DNA from: Serpens sp035497915
GTDB lineage: Bacteria > Pseudomonadota > Gammaproteobacteria > Pseudomonadales > Pseudomonadaceae
Reading direction: 5' to 3'
Assembly: GCF_035497915.1 (NCBI RefSeq)
Contig: NZ_DATJCS010000004.1
Coordinates: forward strand, 57,120 to 121,119
Length of the DNA stretch: 64,000 nt
The notes beneath the pieces were generated by a model. The model did not search any database and was not told the DNA's origin. It saw only the letters and a program-made list of their open reading frames with translations. Numbering within the stretch: the first letter of the stretch is position 1; each line of letters starts with the position of its first letter. This document shows, in pieces, positions 8,635 to 17,211 of this stretch. Both the position numbers and the translations under genes were made by a program.

Positions 8635-8748
8635 CTATTGGTGACTGACCCAATAGACGGCCGTCGACACGGCCAGCAGGATCAGCGTGAGAATGGCCAG
8701 CGCGTCGACACGGCTGTCGCTCTCGTCATGTGCGGGATGCTTGTCCAT
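8635..8748 (-). CDS. Small single-pass membrane protein (37 residues)
   Basis: A short frame reading MDKHPAHDESDSRVDA, then a clean hydrophobic helix (LAILTLILLAVSTAVYWV) and a SHQ tail. The polar acidic N-terminus plus a single helix of about 18 residues and an upstream AGGGGAA before the ATG support a real gene. It lies on the same strand as the binding-protein gene 43 bases downstream and could be its operon partner; it is divergent from cysI. No family is recognised. Too short for most gene finders. Confidence 0.55.
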   Translation of the reverse strand: MDKHPAHDESDSRVDALAILTLILLAVSTAVYWVSHQ

Positions 8749-8861
8749 GGGGATTCCCCTATTCTGTCGGCCCGCTTCGAGTAAAGACCAGCTTGGTGGC
8801 CCACGCGCGCAGGGCGCCTTCTTAATGTCTTTTATCTCTAAACATATTCGTAAAGTTCATT

Positions 8862-8889
8862 TTTAAGCATAAAGCGATGCTGCTATCGT
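8862..8889 (+). promoter_or_regulatory. Possible cysI promoter in an A/T-rich segment
   Basis: The region 8820-8890 is strikingly A/T-rich for this genome. TTTAAG (8862-8867) and TATCGT (8884-8889) are spaced by 16 bases and could be a weak sigma-70 promoter, with the A/T-rich DNA just upstream a likely binding zone for the LysR-type activator CysB. The element assignment is inference. Confidence 0.35.
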
Positions 8890-8954
8890 GCCGGCCCAAC
8901 GTGCGGTGGCGCGACCGCGCGCGCAACCCGGCAGTGACCGCTTACAGGACCCCT

Positions 8955-10613
8955 ATGTACGTTTACGACCAGTACGACCAGCACATCATCGAGGAGCGCG
9001 TCCGGCAGTTCCGCGACCAGACTCGCCGCTACCTGGCCGGTGAGCTGAAGGAAGAGGAATTCCGCCCGCTGCGCCTGCAGAACGGCCTGTACATCCAGCG
9101 CTACGCACCCATGTTGCGCATCGCGGTGCCTTACGGTCTGCTGTCCTCGACGCAAGTGCGCACCCTCGCGCGCATCGCCCGTCATTACGACAAGGGCTAC
9201 GCGCACATCAGCACGCGCACCAACGTGCAGTTCAACTGGCCGGAGCTGGAGGATGTACCGGACATCCTGGCCGAGCTGGCCGGCGTGCAGATGCATGCCA
9301 TTCAGACCAGCGGCAACTGCATCCGCAACACCACCACCGACCAGTTCGCCGGCGTGGCCCGCGACGAGCTGGTGGACCCGCGCCCCTGGTGCGAGATCAT
9401 CCGTCAGTGGTCGACCTTCCACCCGGAATTCGCCTTCCTGCCGCGCAAGTTCAAGATCGCGGTGAACGGTGCGGTGAGCGATCGCGCCGCCATCGAGGTG
9501 CATGACATCGGCCTGGAAGCGGTGTGCAGCGACGCCGGCGAGCTGGGTTTCCGCGTATCCGTGGGCGGCGGCCTGGGCCGCACGCCGATCGTCGGCAGCT
9601 TCATCAACGAGTTCCTGCCCTGGCAGCACCTGCTCAGCTACCTGGATGCGATTCTGCGGGTCTACAACCGCTACGGTCGGCGCGACAACAAGTTCAAGGC
9701 GCGCATCAAGATCCTGGTCAAGGCGCTGACCCCCGAGGTGTTCGCCGAGCGCGTCGATGCCGAATGGCAGCACCTGAAGGACGGCCCCACGACCCTGACC
9801 GAAGAGGAAGTCGCCCGGGTCAGCCGCTTCTTCGTCGACCCCGCGTACCGTGTGCTTGAGAACCAGGACGCGCTGCTGGCCGCTCAGGATGCGGAGCACC
9901 CCGGCTTCGCCCGCTGGCGCGCGCGCAACGTCACCGCCCACAAGAAGCCGGGCTACGCCGCGGTCACCCTGTCGCTGAAGAAGACCGGCGTGGCGCCGGG
10001 CGATGTCAGCGACAAGCAGCTGGACGCCATCGCCGAGCTCGCCGACCGTTACAGCTTCGGCGAGGTGCGCAACTCCCACGAGCAGAACATGATCCTCGCG
10101 GACGTCGAACAGAGCCGCCTGCACGCCCTGTGGCTGGAACTGCGCGAGCTGGGCCTGGCCACGCCGAACATCGGCCTGCTCACCGACATCATCGCCTGCC
10201 CCGGCGGCGACTACTGCTCGCTGGCCAACGCCAAGTCCATCCCGGTGGCCGAAGCGATCCAGCGCCGCTTCGACGACCTCGACTATCTGTTCGACCTGGG
10301 CGAGCTGGACCTGAACATCTCCGGCTGCATGAACGCCTGCGGCCACCACCACATCGGCCACATCGGCATCCTCGGCGTGGACAAGAAGGGCGCGGAGTTC
10401 TACCAGGTGTCGCTGGGCGGCAGCTCCAGCCGCGACGCCAGCCTCGGCCAGATCCTCGGCCCGTCGTTCGCTCAGGACGACATGCCCGACGTGATCGAGA
10501 AAATCGTCGGCGTCTACCTGGCGCGACGCACCGAGGATGAGCGCTTCCTCGATACCTTCCGCCGTATCGGCATCGAACCCTTCAAGGAGCGCGTCTATGC
10601 AGCGCATCATTAA
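8955..10613 (+). CDS. cysI: Sulfite reductase hemoprotein
   Basis: 552 residues, the usual length in Pseudomonas. It reduces sulfite to sulfide with six electrons in assimilatory sulfur metabolism. Two nitrite/sulfite-reductase repeats are seen, and the siroheme/4Fe-4S ligands are CPGGDYC (Cys415, Cys421) and CMNAC (Cys458, Cys462). Substrate-pocket arginine/lysine motifs such as STRTNVQFNW and QTSGNCIRN are present. The start is the ATG at 8955 (MYVYDQYDQ), preceded by ACAGGAC; a further upstream ATG would add 26 non-homologous residues. The DUF934 gene overlaps its last 17 bases, giving translational coupling. Confidence 0.96.
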   Translation: MYVYDQYDQHIIEERVRQFRDQTRRYLAGELKEEEFRPLRLQNGLYIQRYAPMLRIAVPYGLLSSTQVRTLARIARHYDKGYAHISTRTNVQFNWPELEDVPDILAELAGVQMHAIQTSGNCIRNTTTDQFAGVARDELVDPRPWCEIIRQWSTFHPEFAFLPRKFKIAVNGAVSDRAAIEVHDIGLEAVCSDAGELGFRVSVGGGLGRTPIVGSFINEFLPWQHLLSYLDAILRVYNRYGRRDNKFKARIKILVKALTPEVFAERVDAEWQHLKDGPTTLTEEEVARVSRFFVDPAYRVLENQDALLAAQDAEHPGFARWRARNVTAHKKPGYAAVTLSLKKTGVAPGDVSDKQLDAIAELADRYSFGEVRNSHEQNMILADVEQSRLHALWLELRELGLATPNIGLLTDIIACPGGDYCSLANAKSIPVAEAIQRRFDDLDYLFDLGELDLNISGCMNACGHHHIGHIGILGVDKKGAEFYQVSLGGSSSRDASLGQILGPSFAQDDMPDVIEKIVGVYLARRTEDERFLDTFRRIGIEPFKERVYAAHH

Positions 10614-11094
10614 GCACGATCAGGTGGTGGATGACCGCTGGCATCTGCTGGACAAGGACGCCACCCTCGAAGCGCTGCCCAACAGCGACAACCTGATCGT
10701 TCCGCTGGCGCTGTGGCGCGAACATGCCCATGCGCTGAAGGCCCGTGACGGCGGTCTGGGCATCTGGCTGGATGCGGACGAAGCCGTGGAGGAGATCAGC
10801 GACCAGCTGGAAGCCTTCCAGGTGGTGGCGCTCAATTTCCCCGCCTTCACCGATGGCCGCCATTACTCCAGCGCCCGCCTGCTGCGCGAGCGCTACGGCT
10901 ACCAGGGCGAGATCCGCGCCATTGGCGACGTGCTGCGCGATCAGCTGTTCTTCATGCGCCGCTGCGGCTTCGATGCCTATGCGATCCGCGCGGATCGCGA
11001 CCCTCACGACGCGCTGGAAGGCCTGAAGGACTTTTCCGTGACCTACCAGGCGGCCAGCGACGATCCGCGCCCGCTGTTCCGCCGCCGGCAGTAA
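10597..11094 (+). CDS. DUF934 protein, CysI partner
   Basis: 165 residues of the DUF934 family, which almost always sits directly behind cysI in proteobacteria and is taken to help sulfite reduction, perhaps in electron delivery or cofactor handling in place of a CysJ flavoprotein. Motifs seen: LWREHAHALKARDGGLGIWL, FPAFTDGRHYS, and FFMRRCGFDAY. No cofactor motif is obvious. The start ATG at 10597 lies inside cysI (17-base overlap) and has AAGGAG seven bases before it. A strong terminator follows. Confidence 0.9.
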   Translation: MQRIIKHDQVVDDRWHLLDKDATLEALPNSDNLIVPLALWREHAHALKARDGGLGIWLDADEAVEEISDQLEAFQVVALNFPAFTDGRHYSSARLLRERYGYQGEIRAIGDVLRDQLFFMRRCGFDAYAIRADRDPHDALEGLKDFSVTYQAASDDPRPLFRRRQ

Positions 11095-11096
11095 GC

Positions 11097-11126
11097 AAAA
11101 GGCCCCGCCAACCGGCGGGGCCTTTT
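11097..11126. terminator. Terminator after the cysI operon
   Basis: AAAAGGCCCCGCC (11097-11109) and GGCGGGGCCTTTT (11114-11126) form a perfect 13-bp stem with loop AACC. Flanking A and T runs let it serve both cysI-DUF934 and the convergent reductase gene. Confidence 0.9.
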
Positions 11127-11146
11127 CACAAGTGCAGCGGGCTGGC

Positions 11147-12139
11147 TCAGTCCACCCGTACCAGCGCGCGCCCCACCTGGCGGCCTTCCAGGATACGGGC
11201 AATCTCCGCCGGCAGCTCCGCCAGGCCGACTTCGTGACACAGGCGCTCCAGCCCCTCCAGCTTCCACGGCCCCGCCAGCTTGCGCCAGATATCGGCCTTG
11301 TCCGCCAGCGGAATCTCCACCGAGTCCACACCCAGCAGGTTCACCCCGCGCAGGATGAAGGGGAACACGCTGGCCTGGAATGCAGTGCCCGCCGTCAGGC
11401 CGCAGCAGGCGACACTGCCGCCACGGCGCAGCGACTTGACCACATTGAACAGCACGTCCCCGCCCACGGTATCCACCGCGCCGGCCCAGCGCTCCTTGAG
11501 CAACGCCTTGCCAGTGCCTTCCTGAACGGTCTCGCGCCCCAGCACGGCACTGGCGCCGATCTGGCGCAGCCAGTCAGCCTGCTCCGCCTTGCCGGTCACC
11601 GCCTCCACCTCGAAGCCCAGCTTGGCCAGCAGCATCACCGCAATGCTGCCCACCCCGCCGGTGGCGCCGGTCACCAGCACCGGGCCGGCCTCCGGGCTGA
11701 CGCCGGCGGCCAAAAGCTTGTCCACGCACAGGCCGGCGGTCAGGCCGGCGGTGCCCAGCAGCATGGCCTCGCGCAGGCTCAGCCCGGCCGGCAGCGGCAC
11801 CAGCCAGCCGGCCGGCACGCGGATGTACTGGCCGAAACCGCCCGACGTGTTCATGCCCAGGTCGTAGCCGGTGACGATCACCGGATCGCCCGCGGCGAAA
11901 TCACCGGTGGCACAGGCTTCCACCTCGCCGGCGGCATCGATGCCGGGGGTGTGCGGGTAGTTGCGCGTCACGCCGGGATTGCCGGTGGCCGACAGCGCAT
12001 CCTTGTAGTTCAGCGAGGAATAGCGCACGCGCACCAGCACCTCGCCGGCCGGCAGGGAATCCAGCTCGCGGCTGACCACCTGCTGGCGGAAGGCGCCCTG
12101 CTCGTCACGCTCGGCCTGCAGGGCCTGGAAATGGGTCAT
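11147..12139 (-). CDS. acuI: Acryloyl-CoA reductase-like oxidoreductase (AcuI/YhdH family)
   Basis: 330 residues of the zinc-free medium-chain dehydrogenase family. The start region YSSLNYKDALSATG, the HTPGIDAAG motif and the NADPH loop TGATGGVGS are typical of YhdH/AcuI proteins, which reduce acrylyl-CoA to propionyl-CoA with NADPH. The catalytic zinc cysteines of alcohol dehydrogenases are absent, as expected. Cytoplasmic. It lies 27 bases downstream of sohB on the same strand. The symbol is by family; the native substrate here is inferred. Confidence 0.85.
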   Translation of the reverse strand: MTHFQALQAERDEQGAFRQQVVSRELDSLPAGEVLVRVRYSSLNYKDALSATGNPGVTRNYPHTPGIDAAGEVEACATGDFAAGDPVIVTGYDLGMNTSGGFGQYIRVPAGWLVPLPAGLSLREAMLLGTAGLTAGLCVDKLLAAGVSPEAGPVLVTGATGGVGSIAVMLLAKLGFEVEAVTGKAEQADWLRQIGASAVLGRETVQEGTGKALLKERWAGAVDTVGGDVLFNVVKSLRRGGSVACCGLTAGTAFQASVFPFILRGVNLLGVDSVEIPLADKADIWRKLAGPWKLEGLERLCHEVGLAELPAEIARILEGRQVGRALVRVD

Positions 12140-12166
12140 GGGGTCTCTCCTGTTGTTGTTATGGGA

Positions 12167-13174
12167 CTACCAGAAACGCTGCTTCTGCAGGCCGGTCAGC
12201 ACGCCGTCCAGCGTCGAGCTGGCAGCCATGCCGACGCGTTCCTGCAGGCTCTTCTTCTGGGCGAAATGCAGTAGGTAGATGTCGGCCTCGCGAGCCCGTT
12301 CGGACAGGTACTCATCGCTGGTCCTGAGCTCGTCGATCAGCTGGCGTCCCAGCGCGGCCTGGCCAAGCCAGACCTCGCCGGTGGCTACCTGGTCGATGTC
12401 CAGCTGCGGCCGGTAGCGGGAGACGAAGTTCTTAAACAGCACATGGGTGAGCTCCAGGTCCTCCTGGAACTTCTGCCGGCCCTTCTCGGTGTTCTCGCCG
12501 AACACGGTCAGGGTGCGCTTGTACTCGCCGGCGGTCAGCACCTCGTAATCAACATCGTGCTTCTTGAGCAGCCGGTGCAGGTTGGGGATCTGCGCGACCA
12601 CGCCAATCGAGCCGAGCACGGCGAAGGGCGCGCTGAGAATCCGGTCGCCGATACAGGCCATCATGTAGCCGCCGCTGGCCGCCACCTTGTCGACGCACAC
12701 GGTCAGCGGCACCCCGGCCTGGCGGATGCGCACCAGCTGCGAGGCGGCCAGACCGTAGCCGTGCACCATGCCACCCGGACTTTCCAGGCGCAGCACCACT
12801 TCGTCCTTGGGCGTGGCCACGCTCAGCAGCGCGGTGATCTCGTGGCGCAGGTGCTCGACCGCGGAAGCGCGGATATCACCATCGAAATCCAGCACGTAGA
12901 CGCGCGGCTTGTGTCCGCCCGCCTTCTTCGCCGCCTTGGCGGCCTTGGCTTCCGTCTTGCGCCGGGCCTTGAGCTCGTGCTTGTCGAGCAGGTCCTGTTC
13001 GAGCCGCTCACGCAGGCCGGTGAAGAATTCGTTGAGCTTGCGCACTTCCAGTTGCCCGCCGCGCGCCCGGTTGCGACCGCGCAGCGCGGCGACCGCCGCC
13101 AGCACCACCAGGATGGCCACCACCACGGTCACCGTCCTGGCCAGAAAGCCCGCATAATCCGCCAGAAACTCCAC
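12167..13174 (-). CDS. sohB: SohB inner-membrane serine peptidase
   Basis: 335 residues. An N-terminal membrane helix (about 5-30) is followed by the SohB N-terminal extension and a peptidase S49 domain. The nucleophile is Ser167 in VAASGGYMMA and the general base is probably Lys219 in GEYKRTL, the Ser-Lys dyad of signal peptide peptidase A relatives. The active site is periplasmic in the family and removes peptides from the membrane. I chose the GTG at 13174: AGGAGGT sits four bases upstream and the protein then begins with the family-like VEFLADYAGFLA. An ATG at 13210 would add 12 residues upstream of that ribosome site. Confidence 0.9.
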   Translation of the reverse strand: MEFLADYAGFLARTVTVVVAILVVLAAVAALRGRNRARGGQLEVRKLNEFFTGLRERLEQDLLDKHELKARRKTEAKAAKAAKKAGGHKPRVYVLDFDGDIRASAVEHLRHEITALLSVATPKDEVVLRLESPGGMVHGYGLAASQLVRIRQAGVPLTVCVDKVAASGGYMMACIGDRILSAPFAVLGSIGVVAQIPNLHRLLKKHDVDYEVLTAGEYKRTLTVFGENTEKGRQKFQEDLELTHVLFKNFVSRYRPQLDIDQVATGEVWLGQAALGRQLIDELRTSDEYLSERAREADIYLLHFAQKKSLQERVGMAASSTLDGVLTGLQKQRFW

Positions 13175-13340
13175 AACACCTCCTACGCCATCGAATCCGT
13201 TTGCGGCCAAGCATACCTAGGGCCTCGCACCGACGTCATCGACGCCGCCGGGCACAATTCAAACAAGCGTATGTTTTTTCGTTGACAGCCACCCTGCCTC
13301 CCCCTACCCTCGGCTCACTTCATTCCGCCGGGTACCGGGT

Positions 13341-14051
13341 GTGGGCAGCATTTATCTGATTCGACATGGCCAGGCCTCCTTCGGTGCGGACGACTACGAC
13401 GTCCTCTGCGCCAATGGCGTGCGCCAGTCGCAGATCCTCGGCGACCACCTGGCCCGACTCGGCACCACGCTCGACCATTGCTACAGCGGCGAGCTGCGGC
13501 GCCAGCGCGATACCGCGGAGCATGCCCTGGCGCGCCTCGGTGACACCGGGCTGCCGACCCCGACGCTGCGCATCGAGCCGGCATTCAACGAATTCAAGGC
13601 CGACGAACTGATCCGCGCCCACCTGCCGGAGCTGCTCGAGTACGAGCCGCGCGCCATGGAAATCCTGCGCAACGCGACCGAATATCGGGCAGACTTCCAG
13701 CGCCTGTTCCAGTTCGTCATCGATGGCTGGCTGGGCGGGCGAGTGGACAAGCCACAGGTGGAAAGCTGGGAAGCCTTCGTCGCCCGCGTCGAGCAGGGCC
13801 TGCGCCGCGTCATCGAACAGGCCGACGAGCGCGCCCGCATCGCCATCTTCACCTCGGGCGGCACCATCACCGCCCTGCTGCACCGAATCACCGGCGTTCC
13901 ACCCCTGAAGGCCTTCGAGCTGAACTGGCAGATCGTCAACACGTCGCTGACCCACCTGAAGTTTCGGGGCGGCGACCTGTCCCTGGCTTCCTTCAACAAC
14001 CATGCGCACCTCGAGTTGCTGAAGGCCCCGGAGCTCATCACTTATCGTTGA
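13341..14051 (+). CDS. Histidine phosphatase family protein (phosphoglycerate-mutase-like)
   Basis: 236 residues of the histidine phosphatase superfamily. The catalytic RHG motif is in IYLIRHGQASF at the N-terminus, and FTSGGTITALLHRI near residue 175 supplies the later active-site region. Such enzymes remove phosphate from small molecules or proteins; mutase activity is not implied. The start is a GTG (GSIYLIRHG follows), without a clear ribosome site. It is divergent from sohB and is followed after 56 bases by the SCP2 gene. Confidence 0.85.
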   Translation: MGSIYLIRHGQASFGADDYDVLCANGVRQSQILGDHLARLGTTLDHCYSGELRRQRDTAEHALARLGDTGLPTPTLRIEPAFNEFKADELIRAHLPELLEYEPRAMEILRNATEYRADFQRLFQFVIDGWLGGRVDKPQVESWEAFVARVEQGLRRVIEQADERARIAIFTSGGTITALLHRITGVPPLKAFELNWQIVNTSLTHLKFRGGDLSLASFNNHAHLELLKAPELITYR

Positions 14052-14107
14052 GCCCGGCATACCGCGGCCGCAAGCCGCCAGAAAATCCGAAAACAAGGAA
14101 ACCTGAC

Positions 14108-14422
14108 ATGAGCACTGTTGCCGACATCATCAATAGCATGCAATCCAAGTTCAACCCGAGCGCCGCTGCCGGCCTGGATCTCGTGTTCCAGTTCAACATC
14201 GAAGATGGCGAGAACTATGCCCTGGCGGTGAAAGACGGCACCTGCGCCGTTGAACAAGGCGTGAACCCCAACGCCAATGTCACCCTGATCCTCGACACCG
14301 ACACCCTGAAGGGCATCACCACCGGCGAAACCGACGGCATGCAGGCCTTCATGGCTGGCAAGCTGCGCGCCGAAGGCGACATGATGCTGGCCATGAAACT
14401 GAGCGAGCTGTTCGCGTTCTGA
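14108..14422 (+). CDS. SCP2 sterol-binding domain protein
   Basis: 104 residues forming a single SCP2 domain: LVFQFNIEDGENYALAVKDG early, VTLILDTDTLKGI in the middle and GKLRAEGDMMLAMKLSELF at the end. The fold is a lipid or acyl-CoA-binding pocket. The neighbouring phosphotransferase and short-chain dehydrogenase suggest a role in lipid or acyl-CoA metabolism. ATG at 14108 with AAGGAA upstream. A strong terminator follows. Confidence 0.9.
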   Translation: MSTVADIINSMQSKFNPSAAAGLDLVFQFNIEDGENYALAVKDGTCAVEQGVNPNANVTLILDTDTLKGITTGETDGMQAFMAGKLRAEGDMMLAMKLSELFAF

Positions 14423-14438
14423 TTCGCCGCCGCACCCG

Positions 14439-14469
14439 AAAAAACCGGAGCCCTGCTCCGGTTTTTTTT
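14439..14469 (+). terminator. Terminator after the SCP2 gene
   Basis: AAAAAACCGGAGC (14439-14451) and GCTCCGGTTTTTTTT (14455-14469) form a strong stem with loop CCT and a run of eight T. Confidence 0.93.
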
Positions 14470-14608
14470 GCCTGTCACTTCGAAAGACTTATCGATGCTC
14501 AACAGCCTGGCCAATAACAGCGTGGTTTCCTTGAGCCGCATCCGCCGCCCCGATTAGATTGGCCAATACTTACGGACCTCGATCATCAGGCAGAAGGATA
14601 AAACAACA

Positions 14609-15688
14609 ATGACACTGACCGACCAGGCCAGCCGGATCCGCGAAGGCGAGGAACTGGATGCCGCGCGCGTGGATGCCTATCTCAAGATCCAGCTGCCCGA
14701 ACTGCAGGGCCCGCTGACCATCAGCCAGTTTCCGGGCGGCGCGTCCAACCTCACCTACCTGCTGCAGTACCCGGACCGCGCGCTGGTGCTGCGCCGCCCA
14801 CCGTTCGGCCGCAAGGCCAAGTCGGCCCACGACATGGGGCGGGAATTTCGCATCCTCAATCGGCTCAACGGCGGCTTTCCCTATTGCCCCAAGGCCTTGC
14901 TGCACTGCACCGACGAAGCGGTGATCGGCGCCGAGTTCTACGTCATGGAGCGCATCGAGGGCATCATCCTGCGCAGCGATCTGCCCGCCGAACTGCACTT
15001 CACGCCGGAGAAGACCCGCGCCCTGTGCGAGAGCTTCATCGACAAACTGGTGGAACTGCATCGCGTCGATTACGAAGCGTGCGGCCTGGGTGATCTGGGC
15101 AAGCCGGAAGGTTACGTGCAGCGCCAGATCGAAGGCTGGTGCGACCGCTACGAAAAAGCCCTGACGCCCGACGCACCGCTATGGGAAGAGGTGAAAGCCT
15201 GGCTGCGCGAGAAGATGCCCGCCGACCACCCCAGGCCGGCGCTGGTGCACAACGATTACCGCTTCGACAACGTGATCCTCGATCCGCAGGATCCGATGCG
15301 CATCATCGGCGTACTGGACTGGGAACTCACCACCATCGGCGATCCGCTGATGGACCTGGGCAACACCCTGGCCTACTGGGTGGAGGCGAACGATCCCGCG
15401 CCCGTGCAACTGCTGCGCCGCCAGCCGAGCAATGCCCCCGGCATGCTGACCCGCCAGGAATTTGTGGACTACTACGCGCGCCGGGCCGGGATCGAGATCC
15501 CCAATTTCGATTACTACTACTGCTACGGCCTGTTCCGCCTGGCCGGCATCGCCCAGCAGATCTATTACCGCTACTACCATGGCCAGACCCGCGACGCGCG
15601 CTTCGCGCCGTTCGTGAAGATGAACGGGCTGCTGGAACAGATGGCGCTGCGAGTGATCCAGACAACTACAAAAAAGGAAGCCCCATGA
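14609..15688 (+). CDS. Phosphotransferase family protein (APH/ACAD10-type)
   Basis: 359 residues with an aminoglycoside-phosphotransferase-like kinase fold. N-terminal FPGGASNLTYLL is the nucleotide loop, LVHNDYRFDNVILD the catalytic loop and VLDWELTTIGDPLMDLG the metal-binding DFG-like motif. Pseudomonas relatives sit with acyl-CoA and short-chain dehydrogenase genes and resemble the kinase part of ACAD10/11, which phosphorylates 4-hydroxyacyl-CoAs; drug resistance is not implied. Here its stop overlaps the next start (ATGA at 15685-15688), so it forms an operon with the dehydrogenase. An aromatic-rich segment (FDYYYCYGLF) lies near the end. Confidence 0.88.
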   Translation: MTLTDQASRIREGEELDAARVDAYLKIQLPELQGPLTISQFPGGASNLTYLLQYPDRALVLRRPPFGRKAKSAHDMGREFRILNRLNGGFPYCPKALLHCTDEAVIGAEFYVMERIEGIILRSDLPAELHFTPEKTRALCESFIDKLVELHRVDYEACGLGDLGKPEGYVQRQIEGWCDRYEKALTPDAPLWEEVKAWLREKMPADHPRPALVHNDYRFDNVILDPQDPMRIIGVLDWELTTIGDPLMDLGNTLAYWVEANDPAPVQLLRRQPSNAPGMLTRQEFVDYYARRAGIEIPNFDYYYCYGLFRLAGIAQQIYYRYYHGQTRDARFAPFVKMNGLLEQMALRVIQTTTKKEAP

Positions 15689-16452
15689 ACAAGACCGACC
15701 TGTTCGACCTCGACGGCAAGATTGCCTTCGTTTCCGGCGCCAGCCGCGGCATCGGCGAGGCCATCGCGCGCCTGCTCGCCCAGCAGGGCGCCCATGTGAT
15801 CGTCTCCAGCCGCAAGGTGGAGAGCTGCGAGGGCGTGGCCGAGGCCATCCGCGCGGAAGGCGGCCAGGCCACCGCCATCGGCTGCCATATCGGCGAGCTG
15901 GAGCAGATCCGCGCGGCCTTCGCGGACATCCGCGAACGCTTCGGACGCCTGGACATCCTGGTCAACAACGCCGCCACCAACCCGCAGTTCGGCCATGTGC
16001 TGGACACCGACCTGATCGCCTTCCAGAAGACCGTGGATGTGAACATCCGCGGCTACTACTTCATGTCGGTGGAGGCCGGCAAATTGATGAAGGCGCAGGG
16101 CGGCGGCAGCATCATCAACGTGGCCTCGATCAACGGCGTCACCCCAGGCGAGTTCCAGGGCGTGTACTCCATGACCAAGGCGGCGGTGATCAGTATGACC
16201 AAGGTGTTTGCCAAGGAGTGCGCGGGCCTGGGCATCCGCTGCAACGCCCTGCTGCCGGGTCTGACCGACACCAAGTTCGCCTCGGCGCTGACCAGTAACG
16301 ACGCGATCCTGAAGATGGCCCTGCAGCGCATCCCGCTCAAGCGTGTCGCGGCGCCCAGCGAAATGGCCGGCGCCGTGCTCTACCTGGCCAGCGATGCCGC
16401 CAGCTACACCACTGGCGTGGCGCTGAACGTGGACGGCGGCTACCTGGCTTGA
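15685..16452 (+). CDS. Short-chain dehydrogenase/reductase
   Basis: 255 residues of the classical SDR family. Seen are the nucleotide loop GASRGIG (18-24), NNAA, a Ser in IINVASINGV, and the catalytic YSMTK. The C-terminal NVDGGYLA is typical of FabG-like enzymes. It should oxidise or reduce a hydroxyl/keto group with NAD(P). The four-base start-stop overlap with the preceding kinase gene implies translational coupling and a shared substrate, perhaps a hydroxyacyl-CoA. Its end overlaps the convergent membrane-protein gene by 13 bases. Confidence 0.92.
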   Translation: MNKTDLFDLDGKIAFVSGASRGIGEAIARLLAQQGAHVIVSSRKVESCEGVAEAIRAEGGQATAIGCHIGELEQIRAAFADIRERFGRLDILVNNAATNPQFGHVLDTDLIAFQKTVDVNIRGYYFMSVEAGKLMKAQGGGSIINVASINGVTPGEFQGVYSMTKAAVISMTKVFAKECAGLGIRCNALLPGLTDTKFASALTSNDAILKMALQRIPLKRVAAPSEMAGAVLYLASDAASYTTGVALNVDGGYLA

Positions 16453-17111
16453 GGTGCTTCGGAGCTCACCGTCCACAGCCGCATCGCGCGCTGCGCGGCG
16501 GGGTTCAGCGGCTGGGCCAGCAGGCCCGCCGCTGACAGGCTGACGACATACACCGCCTCGTCCGCCATGGGCAGCATGCCGCTGCGCAGTGGCACCGCAT
16601 CCAGCACCCCGAGCGCGCGCTGCGGCAGGCGCAGCGCCGTCCAGAAATCGATCGGCGTGCCCTCGAGCAGCTCGACCTGGTTCTGCAGGGATTGCTGTTC
16701 GATGGCCATGTAGCGGGCCGCGAGACGCTCCAGCCGGTAGCCGGATTGCAGGCCGATCAGTTCGGTCGGGCCCTTCATGCGCAGCAGGCGCACGTCCAGC
16801 TGCCAGAGATCACCCCGCAGCACCACCTCGCGCTCGCGGGTGCCCTCCAGCAGGGTGACCCGGTACTGCTGCGGCGCCAGCGCCTGGAAGCTCAGCGTCA
16901 CCAGCGGCCGCTGGCTATCCGGCAGCGGTGCATAGGCCAGCAGCCCGCGCGCCAGCAGGCCGAGCAGCACCGCCAGCGCCAGCAGGGCCACGGCCAGATT
17001 GCCGTGCAACCAACCTGCCAACCAGCCACGCCGCCAGAGCAGGCGTACCGCCAGCAGTGCAACCAGCGTCGCCAGTGCGCCGCCGAGCCAGGCCAGACCG
17101 TCATGCTGCAT
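16440..17111 (-). CDS. Membrane protein of unknown function
   Basis: 223 residues. Two hydrophobic helices (about 7-26 and 37-60), the first pair separated by an Arg/Trp-rich loop (WRRGWLAGWLHG), precede a soluble region of about 160 residues that looks beta-rich (PLVTLSFQALAPQQYRVTLL, VVLRGDLWQLDVRLL) and is probably periplasmic. No catalytic motif is visible and I do not recognise the family. It is divergent from the TauE-type permease and overlaps the end of the SDR gene. Confidence 0.75.
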   Translation of the reverse strand: MQHDGLAWLGGALATLVALLAVRLLWRRGWLAGWLHGNLAVALLALAVLLGLLARGLLAYAPLPDSQRPLVTLSFQALAPQQYRVTLLEGTREREVVLRGDLWQLDVRLLRMKGPTELIGLQSGYRLERLAARYMAIEQQSLQNQVELLEGTPIDFWTALRLPQRALGVLDAVPLRSGMLPMADEAVYVVSLSAAGLLAQPLNPAAQRAMRLWTVSSEAPQAR

Positions 17112-17211
17112 GGAGTGGATTCCTGCGCGATGAAAATGCCGGCATTATGCGCAACGCGCCGCCGGAGCAACCAGCCGCACCCTTCCACAATCTGTCCCAG
17201 TTCGAGTTTTC

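Noticed and set aside
13282..13310. TTGACA at 13284 as a promoter for the histidine phosphatase gene
   Set aside because: No acceptable -10 box at 16-18 bases; only TACCCT is found.
14609..15688. Aminoglycoside resistance gene
   Set aside because: The fold is shared, but the sequence type and coupling to a short-chain dehydrogenase point to acyl-CoA metabolism, not drug modification.
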